Below, piece after piece: positions 51,433 to 63,446 of a stretch of 64,000 nt of DNA; positions within the stretch are counted from its first letter, which is position 1, and each line of letters opens with the position of its first letter. The position numbers were made by a program, and so were the translations under genes. Origin of the DNA: Merluccius polli (taxonomy: Eukaryota > Chordata > Actinopteri > Gadiformes > Merlucciidae); contig JAOPHQ010000886.1 in assembly GCA_030340625.1 (NCBI GenBank), positions 100,977 to 164,976 of the forward strand. Reading direction: 5' to 3'. The notes below the pieces were generated by a model. The model worked only from the letters and a program-made list of their open reading frames with translations, had not been told where the DNA came from and did not search any database.

Positions 51433-54100
51433 TTATTTTCATCATAACCATCATTAACAGATTATTTTTTTGGGTCCAAGTGTTCAAGACTCAGCACATG
51501 TACTGTAGTTTTCAGAAACGTTAAACGTGGAATTATAAATATTAGAAGTTTTGTCTACAAAGTGTGTGTGGGAGTGTATTTTCTGTGAGGGTCCATTTTG
51601 CGTGAAAGAGCCGTGCCACAGATAACCTTAATGAATTTTCTCAGTATTTACATTTAAATACTCACCATTATGGTCTTTCTAAGAAGGTAGCTGATAGTCA
51701 GGTGTGGTTGCACATGTGAAGAGCCATTGGAGCAGTAAGACAATCTAGGCCTCACCTTAAACATGCAAAGACTTTATTATTGATGAACTGACAGCCAGAC
51801 ATATACGTGTTACATTACATTACATTTTAAGCAGCTCTTTTCAGGAGAGGTACAATGACTGCATGGTTAGAGAAGTTAAAATAAGTTAAAATTTAAATCT
51901 TGTTCACAAGAAATCCACAAAATAATAATGAAAATGATGAAAAGGTGAAACCAAAACCAAAGGTTTGCAGTTTTGAATGAAGCACAATATGACTTAATTT
52001 ACAGCAGACTTAAAGTAATCTGCTGCTTGAGGAAAAACAAACATCTTTTTTATATTAATTCATTTTTTTATATGGCACGGTTTATATTTCAGCCATACTG
52101 TCACTCTTGCTATAAATCTGGTTCCTCCCACAAATGCTTTTTTATAACTCACATTGGCTCTGGCTCCTCCCACATATGCTTTTTTTTATAACTCACATTG
52201 GCTCTGGCTCCTCCCACATATGCTTTTTTTTATAACTCACATTGGCTCTGGCTCCTCCCATATGCTTTTTTTATAACTCACATTGGCTCTGGCTCCTCCC
52301 ACATATGCCGGACCCACTTTGGATGAGTCTGAGTCCAAGAACTACAGGTTCAAATAAATTGTTTTCTAAAGATTCTTAAGCTCAAATAATTATCAAATAA
52401 TCATATACAGTATATGAAAACATATACAGAGACCAAAATGCTTACTACATTCATAATGATCCACGCTGCTATTGATAAAACACGATCATACTTTAAAGAG
52501 GAAGGAAAATATTTTCAAAATATAACCAACTGATGGATTGCTAACAACAGGCTAAACGTCATAAAACCCATAATCAGATGTGTGTTTCTTCAGTTAATTT
52601 GATTGATTGGTAGCTTTCTTGATGTCATTTAAGCTCTTCACCTGGTAAAGAAAAGTCAGCTGTATTAGAAATAGCCTCATAGCCTCTCGTTCGGCCGCCG
52701 GATTCGTAAATGACCCAGGGACGGTCAAAGTCTTCGTAGAGTTAGTTTACACGGCCGGAGCGGAGCCGCGGCTCAGCCTGGAGGCTGCTGCGTTATCTGA
52801 ACACACCAGCTGTCTGACCTGCAGGCCTGCAGGCGACTAATACACATCCCTGCTGTCAGACCAGAGCAGCCCTTCATACGTCTTACTACCTGCCCCCCTT
52901 GGTGCAAAGTTATACTACAGCTTTCCATCTTCAGCTCCTTAGACTATAAGCACGGGTAAAAGAATGTATCTGTGTTAAATCAAAAGGTCCTCTTTTTGGG
53001 AGGTTGTGTTGTGTGTTGGTTTGGTCGGTCTCCTTAAGTGTGAACTCACTCTTGAATCCCTAAAGACATAATGGCAGAGCCAGATGAGATCATAACTGTA
53101 CAGATAAACTCCCCACACACACCCACACACCTACACATGCATGCACGCACACGCATGCACACACTTTTATATTTGATATGTATGTCCATCAAATCAAAGT
53201 TGAATATCAATCAAATATTTGACTTATTCCTTTAATGTAACAATTCAAGTGTATGTGTCTTATAAGTGTGCTATTAAGGCCTTTAAAACCTATCTTTGTA
53301 ACAACTAAATTATTGTATTTTCTTTTCTTTTTTTTCTTCACACACATCTCGTGTTGCTTTTGTATTGTATTGTATTTAAGGTATTTCCTTGATTCTATTT
53401 TCCTTGGTGCATTTACCAATATTATAATAACCCTATATTTCTAAAGAACAGAATTTTGTTTAAAAAACATTTATTTATTCACCAAACTATATCAATATCT
53501 GATAATACTTCCAGTGTAGTGTTCAAATCTATGCACCAACTCTTAGAAAAAAGTGTAATTAATTAATAAAGTACTGTCTTATATCTTATATAGTGTATGC
53601 ATTTGTTTTAAATCCTAAATCAGTTTAAATTGAATGTTGATGAGTTGGACTGTTCCACGTATTGAATTAGCCTGAGTTGGCATGACAACTGCAGGACTAG
53701 GAGGTTATAGGTTATCTTTACAGTCGGATAAGATTTTAATTGTTTGTGTTTGTGATCACCATGGTTATTAGTTTTGAAGCAAACAAAGGCCTGACATTGT
53801 GTGCATAGCCTTTAATGTAGTTTAAAGCTCAAGTACTGAAAGTGAAATCGTAAAACCAGTTTCTTTTTATGGCCAGTCAGTGATCTTCAATGGTGGATGA
53901 TACTGAATGATCTTGTGGACTTAACAACACACCATAATGATAAACGTGATTCAGGCTTGTCCTCCCCTTCCCAGTACGTTCAATCAGTGATATGATCTGT
54001 TGAGTGTCTCAAAGACAGACTATTGGGCCACTCTCAGACAGACACTGGGACACACACTGATGATGATATTCTCAAGGGTCATAGGGCAGAAAGAGCTGGC
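51433..54100. other. Intergenic DNA between chrna9 and the GIMAP-like gene
   Basis: AT-rich, with retroelement-tail-like ACATTACATTACATTTTAAG at 51811-51833, a 46-bp minisatellite at 52.1-52.3 kb, and a CA-rich patch at 53110-53165. No further coding sequence recognised. Confidence 0.5.
52112..52308. repeat. 46-bp minisatellite, about 4 copies
   Basis: Tandem units contain GGCTCTGGCTCCTCCCACAT, a T run and TATAACTCACATT; the last unit lacks a few bases in the T run. Confidence 0.93.
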
Positions 54101-54134
54101 CTGTTGTACACAGACCCCACCCACAAGGCTGAGA

Positions 54135-54145
54135 GCTAAATAGAG
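54135..54145 (+). promoter_or_regulatory. Possible TATA-like element of the GIMAP-like gene
   Basis: GCTAAATAG lies about 55 bp before the exon 1 ATG in a short 5' leader. It is a weak match and could be chance. Confidence 0.25.
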
Positions 54146-54193
54146 ACCCCAGGCTTCATTCTCACTTAATGGAGAATATCCACCAGAGACACC

Positions 54194-54314
54194 ATGTCAA
54201 CGCTGAGCAGGCTGGCTTCCTTTTCGTCCTTTTCAACTAAAGGTACGTTTCTCTTTCGTTTAATTCTCTCTGTCTCTCTGTCTCTCTGTCTCTCTCTGTC
54301 TCTGTCTCTCTCTG

Positions 54315-54347
<33 letters not shown>

Positions 54348-56126
54348 TTCTCACACACACTTGTTTAAAATATTATTTTATTATTGCCAGACAAACTGCA
54401 AATATGTTGAACACAAAATGTCTGATCATAGCTTGTAAGCTGCCTACTTCCAAACCCTAAACCTGTGTAATGAATTAAAATTGTGTATATATACGATTGA
54501 ATTGATTTTTTATTACTTTTTCTCCCTTTGTCCCTTTTCTGTCCTCCAGGCAAGAAGGACTCGTCCTCCTTGCCCGAGGTCCGGCTGGTGTTGCTGGGTA
54601 AAACCGGCAGCGGGAAGAGCTCCACTGGCAACTCCATCCTGTGTCGCAAGGCCTTCGAGCCCAGGGTCAGCAGCTCCTCCGCCACCCACCGGTGCCGCCG
54701 GGCCTGCGGGGACTTCCGCGGCCGGCACCTCACGCTCCTGGACACGCCGGGCCTGCTGGACACGCAGCAGCCCCCCGCCGAGGTGCAGCAGGAGCTCAAG
54801 AGGAGCGTCGCTCTGCTGTTCCCCGGCCCCCACGTCTTCCTGCTGGTGGTGCCCGTCGGGAGGTTCACGAAGGCCGACGAGGAGGCGGTGTGTCAGATCC
54901 GGGAGACGCTGGGGCCCGACGTCCTGGACTTCTCGGTGGTGGTGTTCACGCACGGCGACACCCTGGAGGAGGGCGCGGCGGCGGCGAAGGACTGCCTGAT
55001 CGACGGCTCCCTGGATCTGGCCGAGTTGGTGGCCAAGTGCGGCGGGCGGTACTGCGTCTTCAACAACCGCACGGCCAAGAACAAGGAGCAGGTGTCCGAG
55101 CTGCTGACCCTGGTGGACGGCGTGCTGGAGGCCAACGAGGGGAAGTGCTTCTCGAACGCCATGCTCAGGAGGGCGGAGGAGGAGACGGAGAGGGGGAAGG
55201 AGGAGGCCGCCAAGACGCTGCGGGAGGAGGAGGAGCGAAAGAAGCAGGAGCAGGAGAAGGTGGTTCGACAGTGGTACCAGGGGCAGCTGAAAAGGGTGGA
55301 GCTGAAGAGCGTGAAGGAGATGGAGGAGATGAGGAGGAGCCAGATGTTGGCTAGGGAGAGGACAGAGACATTAATCAGGGAAAAGGAGGAAGCCTTGAGG
55401 GTGACCAGGGAGGAAAACGCGAAGAAGGAGAAGGAGTGGAAGATTCAGGAGGTGATGCAAATGATGGCGATAAGACTGGAAGAGGAGAAAAAGAGAGAGG
55501 CTCTTCGCGGGAAACTAGAGCACCTGGCTCAAACACTGGAGGAGCAGACGGAGAGGGAGCAGAAGATGAAGAGAGACATGGAGGAGATGATCCAGAAGGA
55601 GAAAGCGGAAAACGAGAAGAGAGAAAGAGATAGAGAGCAGCAGCAGCTACAGAAGGAGCAGGCCATCAGGCAAAGAGAGGAGCTGAAGAGGGCTGCACTG
55701 CAGAAAGAACAGGACAGACTCACGCAGGCGTTGGAGGAGCAGAAAAGAAAGGAGGAGAAAAGGGAGAAGCAAATAGCAACACAGATAAATATGGAGAGGG
55801 AGCAGAGCCAAATGGAAAGGCAAAGAGAGATAGAAAATGTAAAAGCAGAGAAAAGGCGAAACGACGCCCTCCAGCGGCAGTTATGGCTCATTACATCACA
55901 GTTGGAGGAACACAAAGCTGGGAGGAATGGGAACGCAAAAAAAGGCGGATTAAATAACCACAGTGACAAGAGCTGTCCGGAAATGGACGGTAAAGCCATC
56001 ACAGAGAAGCCCAAAGAGGATCGCTGCAGTTTGGTCAGACCTGTGAGTGGATATGTCCATGAAATGGGGCTAGTGGCGATAAATGCAGGTCTAGAGCATG
56101 TCGGGTCTCAATGCAATATCCAATAA
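54194..56126 (+). CDS. GIMAP/AIG1-family GTPase with long coiled-coil tail
   Basis: GIMAP proteins are septin-like GTPases, mostly of lymphocytes, attached to internal membranes. Exon 1 is 54194-54242 (ATG in ACACC context, donor GTACGT) and exon 2 is 54550-56126; joined they give 541 aa. G1 is GKTGSGKS at 33-40, followed by the G3 motif LLDTPGL, the AIG1 conserved box around FPGPHVFLLVVPVGRFTKAD, and VVFTHGD at the G4 position. From about residue 220 to 500 the chain is almost pure Glu, Lys, Arg and Gln heptads, a long coiled coil, before a short polar tail. Typical GIMAPs are near 300 aa, so the tail is an extension seen in some fish members. No transmembrane helix is evident. The GTPase part is very GC-rich and the coiled-coil part is not. 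The exact orthologue cannot be named because fish have many such genes. Confidence 0.9.
54270..54350. repeat. CT-rich microsatellite in the GIMAP-like intron
   Basis: CTCTGT and CT units in the single intron. Confidence 0.85.
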
Positions 56127-56499
56127 CTTGTGATGCAGTCATTGTGTTGATAAGAAAGAAAGATAAAATGAAATGAATTACTCATAAATACTGTCACTTG
56201 GTGCTGTTAAATTACAAATGATTCATTATTACATGTTGATTGTATCTTGATTGTATAAAAGATAGGAACCTAAAAAACAAAAATCACTCATCAACATCCA
56301 CTGGTGTCCTACATTAGCAAAGTAACATATACTATTAGGCCTATGTTACCTGTATCTCTCCCATTTATTATGATTTTTTAAATGAAATTGAACTATTTTG
56401 TTATTAATACAAAAAGGACCCATCATGGGCCCATGTGCATTGTACTTTCTTTTAATTAAATTCCAGACATAGTGGTGTTATTTATGGCTGCTCTGCACT

Positions 56500-56610
56500 T
56501 TGTCCAGTTGTATTTTTATAACTAGGTCACACAGCACTTTCATCTCTTGGACTGTTCTCAGCCTAACTTGTATTAAGTCACTTTGGATAAGAGCGTCTGA
56601 TAAACGTTAT
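56500..56610 (+). repeat. 3' tail of a LINE/SINE-type retroelement, fragment
   Basis: TTAAGTCACTTTGGATAAGA followed by GCGTCTGATAAACG at 56574-56607 is the common fish retroelement tail, plus orientation. A minus-strand relative is at 5252-5283. Confidence 0.55.
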
Positions 56611-58612
56611 TGTCAGGCCTATATAGTAGCCGAGAAGAGAAGTGGGGATGTGCATTATCGCCGTGGGAGTACATGTGAGTAGCATAAATACATATTGGGT
56701 AGTGGGACAGAACAGTTTTTTGGCCCCTGCAAAGTCTGCTCAGACTCAAAAGCTGATGAAAAAGTGACAGCAAAAGCAAAAATTGACAATAAAAGCATCC
56801 CGGCGGACAGATGTGACCTCAGAATAGGCCTTTATCACAGAGGTGTAACATAGGGGCGAACACAAGTGTATCCCATCCTGTAAATGAAGGCCACTGGCAT
56901 CCTACAGATAGTTCACTTGATGAGCTTACGCCTGTTTTCACCCCTAGATGGTGAAAATGCCATCTTAACATAATGATGACTCCCAACCCCGACCATCACC
57001 ATTGATTAGGCTACAGTATATAGGCATGTTAATGGTCTACACCATTTTTTTGTGTGCCGCGAATGAATTCACATGATGCAGAGGGATTATAAGATTATCT
57101 GAGGGTATTTCTGTATGTAAGTAATAGACTGTGACTCCAGTTTCACTCTCTGGTTGCTCTCTGTATGATGTGATTAATCCTCATGTGATTAGTGGGAGTT
57201 CCAGGTGGGCCCGTGTGAGGGGCCCCGAATGGGGGGGGGGGACCACTTGTGGAAGTAATGTGAGGACTTTGAGGTGGTGGCCTCCTTGGATCCAAGCCCA
57301 GTTCAGGGCTACCCTGGGACCGCGGGCTGCCACGGCAACTTCAGCACCAATAGACGAGGAGCGAGGGGGCGGTGGGGGGGCACAAGTGACTATCAATTAT
57401 GGTTCTCACACACACACACACACACACACACACCCCGCACCTCCCTTTTCCCACGAGTTGTTCACCGGAGTGGCCAGGTGAGAGGTCAACATGTGATAGC
57501 TGAGCGAGGATGATTGAACACAGCTCCCTGATTGGTGGTCCCAGACACAGCAGACTGAACACTGTATAGTGCTACTGTATGGGGGAAGGGTTAGGGTTAG
57601 GGTTAGAGTGGTTAATCCCTAACCCTAACCCCAAAAAGTGGTTAATGAAGAGTCAAATAAAGCATGACCTCATTGGGTGCGCTGCTGAACAAAACAAGAA
57701 AATACCATTCATGAAAAATGTTTATTACATTTTTATTAGGCCTGAAATTAGTATTAAAAGCAATGCAGCCTAATTGTATTCTATTTTTCTACAATAGAAA
57801 ACACTATGTGATGACTTTATTAATATTGCCTGTGCGTTTAATCGTGTGATTTTCCAGCCACCAGAAGACCTTAGTTGTATGGCTAATTATTTTTCCACAG
57901 TCGCACAAATCCATACAGGCGGATGGGCCTATGATTTATTTTCAATTCGTGAATGTAGGTCAATAATGTGGGGTCTGCTGTGAATGTGCGAATTACGCGC
58001 CTGCTATTTACCACAGATGGTCAACTTTGCCCGGGCGCACGTGTGTGTGTGTCTCTCTGTGCGTGTGTGCGTGCGTGTGTGCCAGAATTGGGTGTGTGTG
58101 CGTGTGTCAGAAGAGTGTGTGTGTGTGTGTGTGTTCCCGTGTGTATGTGTGCGTCTCTGTGTGTGTGCGTGTGTGTGCGTCTCTGTGTATGCGCCCGTGT
58201 GCGCGCGCGTCAGGAGCGGACTCGCCGCCGCCGTCGCGGTGCGGTCGGTAAATTGCAAACCGCTGCACACGTGGTCTGCATGAAATCTGCTGCGTGCACT
58301 CAAGAGCAGCGATCACAGATTAACTCAACAAGAGAAGGAGGACGCCCACTACCACCCACACCACACCACGCATACCCACACCACCCATCCCACACACACC
58401 ACACACACCAATCCGTCCGAGTGACATGACGCCAGCAGCCCCACATTTCCAAGAGAAGACGAAGAAGAAGAAGAAGAAGATCACTTTTTATTTTTATTTT
58501 TTTTAGTATCACGTTCACGTGGATTTCCCGGCTGTTTGGTGATGGGCCAGGTGGATATCATCCACGTTACCCTTTTTCGGCGTGACCTTGTTGTTGTTTA
58601 GCGCACGATGCG
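56611..58612. other. Intergenic DNA and 5' region of the D1-like receptor
   Basis: No gene seen. It contains a telomere-like inverted motif at 57588-57632, a CA run at 57410-57433, TG-rich DNA at 58040-58200, and GAAGAA units just upstream of the receptor. The receptor's 5' UTR probably lies in the last few hundred bases. Confidence 0.45.
57588..57632. repeat. Interstitial telomere-like repeats in inverted (head-to-head) order
   Basis: GGGTTAGGGTTAGGGTTAG is followed 10 bp later by CCCTAACCCTAACCCC. The G-rich repeats run into C-rich repeats, the order expected at a fused pair of telomere ends, though only about three units per side are present. Confidence 0.85.
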
Positions 58613-60112
58613 ATGATGATGAGTAACGCGACCGGCGGCTCCTCCTCATCATCATCATCATGGACCGCGTGGCCGCTGGCCAGACAAGCCTTGGTGGGCT
58701 GCGCGCTCAGCCTCCTCATCGTCTGGACGTTCCTAGGCAACCTGACGGTGTGCGCGGCCGTCTTCCGCTACCGTCACCTGCAGGCCAAGGTCACCAACGT
58801 CTTCGTCGTCTCCCTGGCCCTCTCGGACCTGCTGGTGGCCACGCTGGTGATGCCGTGGAAAGCCGCCGCGGAGGTGGTGGGCTCGTGGCCCTTCGGCGCC
58901 CTGTGCGACACCTGGGTCGCCTGCGACATCATGTGCTCCACCGCCTCCATCCTCCACCTGTGCCTCATCAGCGTGGACCGCTACTGGGCCATCTCCAGCC
59001 CCTTCCGCTACGAGCGCAGCATGAGCCGCCGGCTGGCGTGCGTGGTCATCGGCGTGACGTGGACCGTGTCCGTGGTCATCTCCTTCGTGCCCGTGCAGCT
59101 CAACTGGCACCGGGCGGCGGCGGCGGAGGAGGAGGTCGTGGTGATGGGCGATCGCGGCTCCGGTAACGACACGGACGGCGGGGACGTCGCCGGCGGAGGG
59201 AACTGCGACTCGAGCCTGAACCGCACGTACGCCATCTCCTCGTCCCTGATCAGCTTCTACATCCCCGTGGCGGTGATGATCGTCACGTACACGCGCATCT
59301 ACCGGATCGCCCACATGCAGATACGGCGCATCTCGTCGCTGGAGCGCGCCGCGGACCACGCGCGCAGCTGCCGCTCCGACGCGGCGGAAAACTTTTCGCG
59401 CCCGCGCTCGCGCTCGCTCTCCGCCGCCGCCGCCGCTGCCGCCGGCGCCGCCTTCGGGGCGACGAAGCATCAGCATCAGCATCCCCATCCGTATCCATAC
59501 CAACGCGCGCTCAGGGTCTCCATCGGGAAGGAAACCAAGGTGCTGAAGACCCTGAGCGTCATCGTGGGGGTGTTCGTGTGCTGCTGGACCCCCTTCTTCG
59601 TGCTCAACTGCGCGCTGCCCTTCTGCCCCAGCGGCGGCGGCGGCGACGGCGGCGGCGGCGGGACGACGCACCTCTCGCCGCGGGACCGCCAGCACCTCCC
59701 GTACTGCGTCAGCAAGCGGACGTTTGACGTGTTCGTGTGGATCGGCTGGAGCAACTCGTCGCTGAACCCCATCATCTACGCGTTCAACGCCGACTTCCGC
59801 GACGCGTTCCTGCGCCTGCTGGGCTGCCGCGTCGTGGGGGAGTGCTGGGGCGCGGCGGCGGACGCGGTGGAGACGGCGGACGCGGCGCCCGCGGCAGTGG
59901 CCAGCAACGAGGCCGCGTCGGAACCGAAGCGGGACGGCTCGCTGTACGTCTCGTACCGCGCCGACGCCAGGGGAAGCAACGACAGCGGGAATACAACCGT
60001 GACCCTGTTCTGCGACCGGGTCGCGCGTGACCTCGTGACCTCGGACCAGGCGGCCGACACCGTGGAGAAAATGGACGACAACGCCGTCAAACTCATACAT
60101 ATACCTCGCTGA
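58613..60112 (+). CDS. D1-like dopamine receptor (D1/D5/D6 group)
   Basis: D1-like receptors are Gs-coupled receptors that raise cAMP in response to dopamine. The 499-aa frame is intronless, as in the D1 class. D72 (2.50) and the amine-binding D105 (3.32, in ACDIMCSTAS) are present, DRY is at 122-124, C98 can form the extracellular disulphide, NCDSSLNRTYAISSSLISFY gives the TM5 serines, KETKVLKTLSVI and FVCCWTPFF are TM6, and NSSLNPIIYAFNADF is TM7 with a following palmitoylatable Cys. FPVQLNWH-type FVPVQLNWH and LERAADHA are typical of the D1/D5 class. Three consecutive ATGs open the frame (58613, 58616, 58619). Oddities are a poly-Ala plus HQHQHPHPYPY insert in intracellular loop 3 and a poly-Gly insert in extracellular loop 3. 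The C-terminal tail does not resemble human D1 or D5, so a fish D1C/D6 member is possible. Confidence 0.92.
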   Translation: MMMSNATGGSSSSSSSWTAWPLARQALVGCALSLLIVWTFLGNLTVCAAVFRYRHLQAKVTNVFVVSLALSDLLVATLVMPWKAAAEVVGSWPFGALCDTWVACDIMCSTASILHLCLISVDRYWAISSPFRYERSMSRRLACVVIGVTWTVSVVISFVPVQLNWHRAAAAEEEVVVMGDRGSGNDTDGGDVAGGGNCDSSLNRTYAISSSLISFYIPVAVMIVTYTRIYRIAHMQIRRISSLERAADHARSCRSDAAENFSRPRSRSLSAAAAAAAGAAFGATKHQHQHPHPYPYQRALRVSIGKETKVLKTLSVIVGVFVCCWTPFFVLNCALPFCPSGGGGDGGGGGTTHLSPRDRQHLPYCVSKRTFDVFVWIGWSNSSLNPIIYAFNADFRDAFLRLLGCRVVGECWGAAADAVETADAAPAAVASNEAASEPKRDGSLYVSYRADARGSNDSGNTTVTLFCDRVARDLVTSDQAADTVEKMDDNAVKLIHIPR

Positions 60113-60212
60113 GGGGGAACTGGCGTTGGGAGACATTGCGCAATATGTGTGTGTGTGTGTGTGGGGGGGGATATTTTTTATTATATATATAAGATATCAA
60201 CTAAATATAACT

Positions 60213-60261
60213 TTAAGGTGCTGTAGGTCAGATTCGGGAGTTGTAGACAGAAAGGGAGGGA

Positions 60262-60310
<49 letters not shown>

Positions 60311-60361
60311 ACAGAGAGAGAGAAACAGACAGAGAGAGCGAGAGAGCGTGTGTGTTTATGT

Positions 60362-60411
<50 letters not shown>

Positions 60412-60672
60412 GAAAGTAAACATCAACAATGCAGCACGTGTGATTGACAGGCAAGATGGGTTCCCCCCGAACCAATCAGGGCAGAGACGCCCTGACGAGC
60501 AGAAAACGGAGCCGGGAGCGGTCTGACGCTAAATTGGCTCATATATACAGAGAGAGGCAGGCGCAGTCGACTCAGAACGGAAAATGCTCAGCTGACGGAC
60601 GGCTGTACACTTTTCCTAACAAATGACACTCAAATAAACAGCTCTCATAAGTCTTACCCACAGCACCTTTAA
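60213..60672. mobile_element. Short inverted-repeat element (about 460 bp) with internal GA array
   Basis: TTAAGGTGCTGTAGGTCAGA at the left and TTAAAGGTGCTGTGGGTAAGA in reverse complement at the right form imperfect terminal inverted repeats. The same motif occurs alone near 5299-5325, so the family is dispersed. The interior holds (GA)n runs at 60260-60305 and 60369-60406. No clear target duplication. Confidence 0.65.
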
Positions 60673-61380
60673 TACCGCGCAACGATACATGAACTTTGTC
60701 CCGGGTTGTTTTGTATGCAGAGTCGAATGGTTTGTTGCCTTTTCGTCCTCTCCTTCTCCTCCTACTTGATAATGGAGGAGAGCGTGTGTTGCCAAAAAAA
60801 TGTAGGATTTATGAAAAACACAGGATGATGTAACTCACATTATACCCAGAGGCAGCTGCTGTGCGCATCATTAAAAACCCAGGGGACGCCCGCATCTGAC
60901 CCCTCTTTATGTTGAAAACAGTGCCTCCACTCTGAATAATAAAGGGACGCCAGATTTAAGTGGCTCGCTACTCGTCTGATTGTATTTTGCCGTCGTCGCT
61001 GAGCCAAAATCAAAAAATAAAAATGTGCATTTTTTTGAAAAAACTAAAATTATTTGAGGCCGATATCCAGAGGCAGCTATGAGGGTCAAGGCGCTATTCA
61101 CAACACAAGACACATGACTCGTAAGCATAGCGCACGTAGCTCTGACAGTCACAAGGATATGATGTGCAATAACCTTTTGTTGTTTCTTTCTTCATATTTT
61201 GAGGACTACGAAAAATAAAAATAAAAACCCAACAACCTCGAGACACAGCACCGCATGTTAACAGGAGCGTTATAGCATTTCCTTGTGTGTATACCTATAA
61301 TATAAATACAATACAAGCCACTCCTAGTATTTGTGTGACCTGCATGCCGTGTTGGAGAGGACAGCTATACATTAATCTTT
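60673..61380. other. Intergenic DNA, nothing recognised
   Basis: AT-rich mixed sequence without a supported gene. Confidence 0.5.
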
Positions 61381-61386
61381 GAACAT

Positions 61387-61431
61387 GTGTGTGTGTGTGT
61401 GTGTGTGGGACACACACACACACGCACACAC

Positions 61432-61527
<96 letters not shown>
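61387..61527. repeat. TG then CA compound microsatellite
   Basis: (TG)n at 61387-61409 then CA units with regular CG breaks to 61527; the two parts are self-complementary and can form a hairpin. Confidence 0.93.
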
Positions 61528-61854
61528 CGTTAGGTGTGTGAAGCTCAATGTCTCGGGACGTCATTTATATAGGGCAGACGATAGCAAAAATAGCCCAGAA
61601 ATTAAGTCGTCCCCCAATGGCGGGATCCTCATGGGGTACACCTCGGCTGGAAAGGCAACTAGGATTTCTTTATACGTGATATTAATAAATTGTTGGATAA
61701 AAAAAGATGTGGGGGTCTGAGAAAAAAGAGAAAAAAAGATGAATTATGTAAAACCAAACATGTTTTTCTCGCAGGTGTGTGCCTGGCTGATGGCGAAATC
61801 CACTGTGGCCGTGTTATATGATCACACATGTTGTTTTGTCTTCTGTCTCTCTGT

Positions 61855-62030
61855 CTGTATCTGCCTCTCTCTCTCTCTCTCTCTCCCTCTCCTTCTTTAT
61901 CTCTCTCTCTCTCTCTCCCTCTCCCTCTCTCTTTCTCTCTCAGGATCTTGCCCCTCCTTGCTCCCAGTCTTTCTCTCGCTCTCCCTCTTCTTCTTTATAT
62001 GTCTCTCTCTCTCTCTCTCCCTCTCCTTCT

Positions 62031-62071
<41 letters not shown>

Positions 62072-62101
62072 CCTCTCCTTCTTTATCTCTCTCTTTCTCT
62101 C

Positions 62102-62136
<35 letters not shown>

Positions 62137-62178
62137 CCCCCCCCCCCTCTCTCCCCCCCCCCCCTCTCTCTCTCTCCA
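61855..62178. repeat. CT-rich array with C runs
   Basis: CT units with repeated CCTTCTTTATCT-type segments and C homopolymers of 10-11 at the right end. Confidence 0.9.
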
Positions 62179-62440
62179 TGTAGTACTACATGTGTTCACC
62201 ACTCCGGGCTGCGATTAAAACCCAGTGTTTGTTTGCGCGTAACGCGATTTATCTAATGCATGTGCGGAGTGGCCTGGAGGGGCGGCCACCATCCACCTCC
62301 GACCCCTCACACAGTCAGATTAGTCCCCGCTTCACATCCAGCAGGGCCCGCATCGGAGTTATTCAATCGAACCGCTGGCCTGCTCCACGCAAAGGCTGAC
62401 ACATGCTGACCTATTTAGAAAATAGCCTTTCGTTACTTCA

Positions 62441-62517
<77 letters not shown>

Positions 62518-62522
62518 CCCCC
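62441..62522. repeat. (CT)n microsatellite ending in a C run
   Basis: About 37 CT units then about 8 C. Confidence 0.93.
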
Positions 62523-62687
62523 TCATTCACACACACACACCCACAGACAAATGGCAGAATTCATAGTGCGCATACCTTGTTAGCCCCTCGTGACATATGT
62601 GCAAGTATGTGCGTGTGTGTGTGTGCTTCATGGCTGCAGGTCAAACTCATGGTTTGGATGTGAGTGTGTGTGTGTGTGTGTGCGTGT

Positions 62688-62698
62688 CTCTCTCTCTT

Positions 62699-62760
<62 letters not shown>

Positions 62761-62771
62761 TCTGTCCATCC

Positions 62772-62832
<61 letters not shown>

Positions 62833-62843
62833 TCTGTCCATCC

Positions 62844-62888
<45 letters not shown>

Positions 62889-62903
62889 CCCCCCCTCTCT
62901 CTG

Positions 62904-62953
<50 letters not shown>

Positions 62954-62970
62954 CCTCTCCCTCTCTCTCT
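62688..62970. repeat. (CT)n array with a duplicated spacer
   Basis: Long CT runs are separated by CATCTCTGTCCATCCCGCTC, present twice (about 62757 and 62827), so a block of about 70 bp has been duplicated. Confidence 0.93.
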
Positions 62971-63354
62971 CCCTGTGTGAACGCAGCCTGTGCGCCCAGA
63001 TGAACCATAAGACTTTATAATCCTCTTTGCTTCCTTTGCCAATGTCAGTGTGCAGAGCATGTTATTGTTCTGTCTGTTAATCCTGTGTTTTCGCTGGGAA
63101 AAGCCCCCCCCCCCCCCCATACCCCCCCATCCAGCTACATACAGTATGTATGGTGGCGCCTGGTACACTGACTGTACACACCGACCCCTGGCTGCTCATC
63201 CTCCTCCTGGCGCAACGAGGTCATGTTTTTATGAACGAAGGGCAGCGGATCAGAGCTCCTTTGTGTTGTGGTGCGGTGGATGCGTGCAACATTTATATTT
63301 TATAGATACACTGCGTGTGGATTCAGCGGAAAGTAACAAAACGCCACATTTAGA

Positions 63355-63446
63355 TTAGAGAGAGAGAGAGAGAGAGAGAGGGATGGACAGAGATGGAGAG
63401 ACGGAGAGAGAGAGAAAGAGGGAGAGAGAGAGAGATAGAGAGAGAT

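Noticed and set aside
54641..55354. 237-codon Gly/Arg-rich frame inside the GIMAP-like gene
   Set aside because: Out of frame with the AIG1 GTPase motifs; low-complexity shadow.
58733..60136. 467-codon open frame antisense to the D1-like receptor
   Set aside because: Composition reflects the very GC-rich receptor exon; the sense strand has full conserved GPCR motifs.
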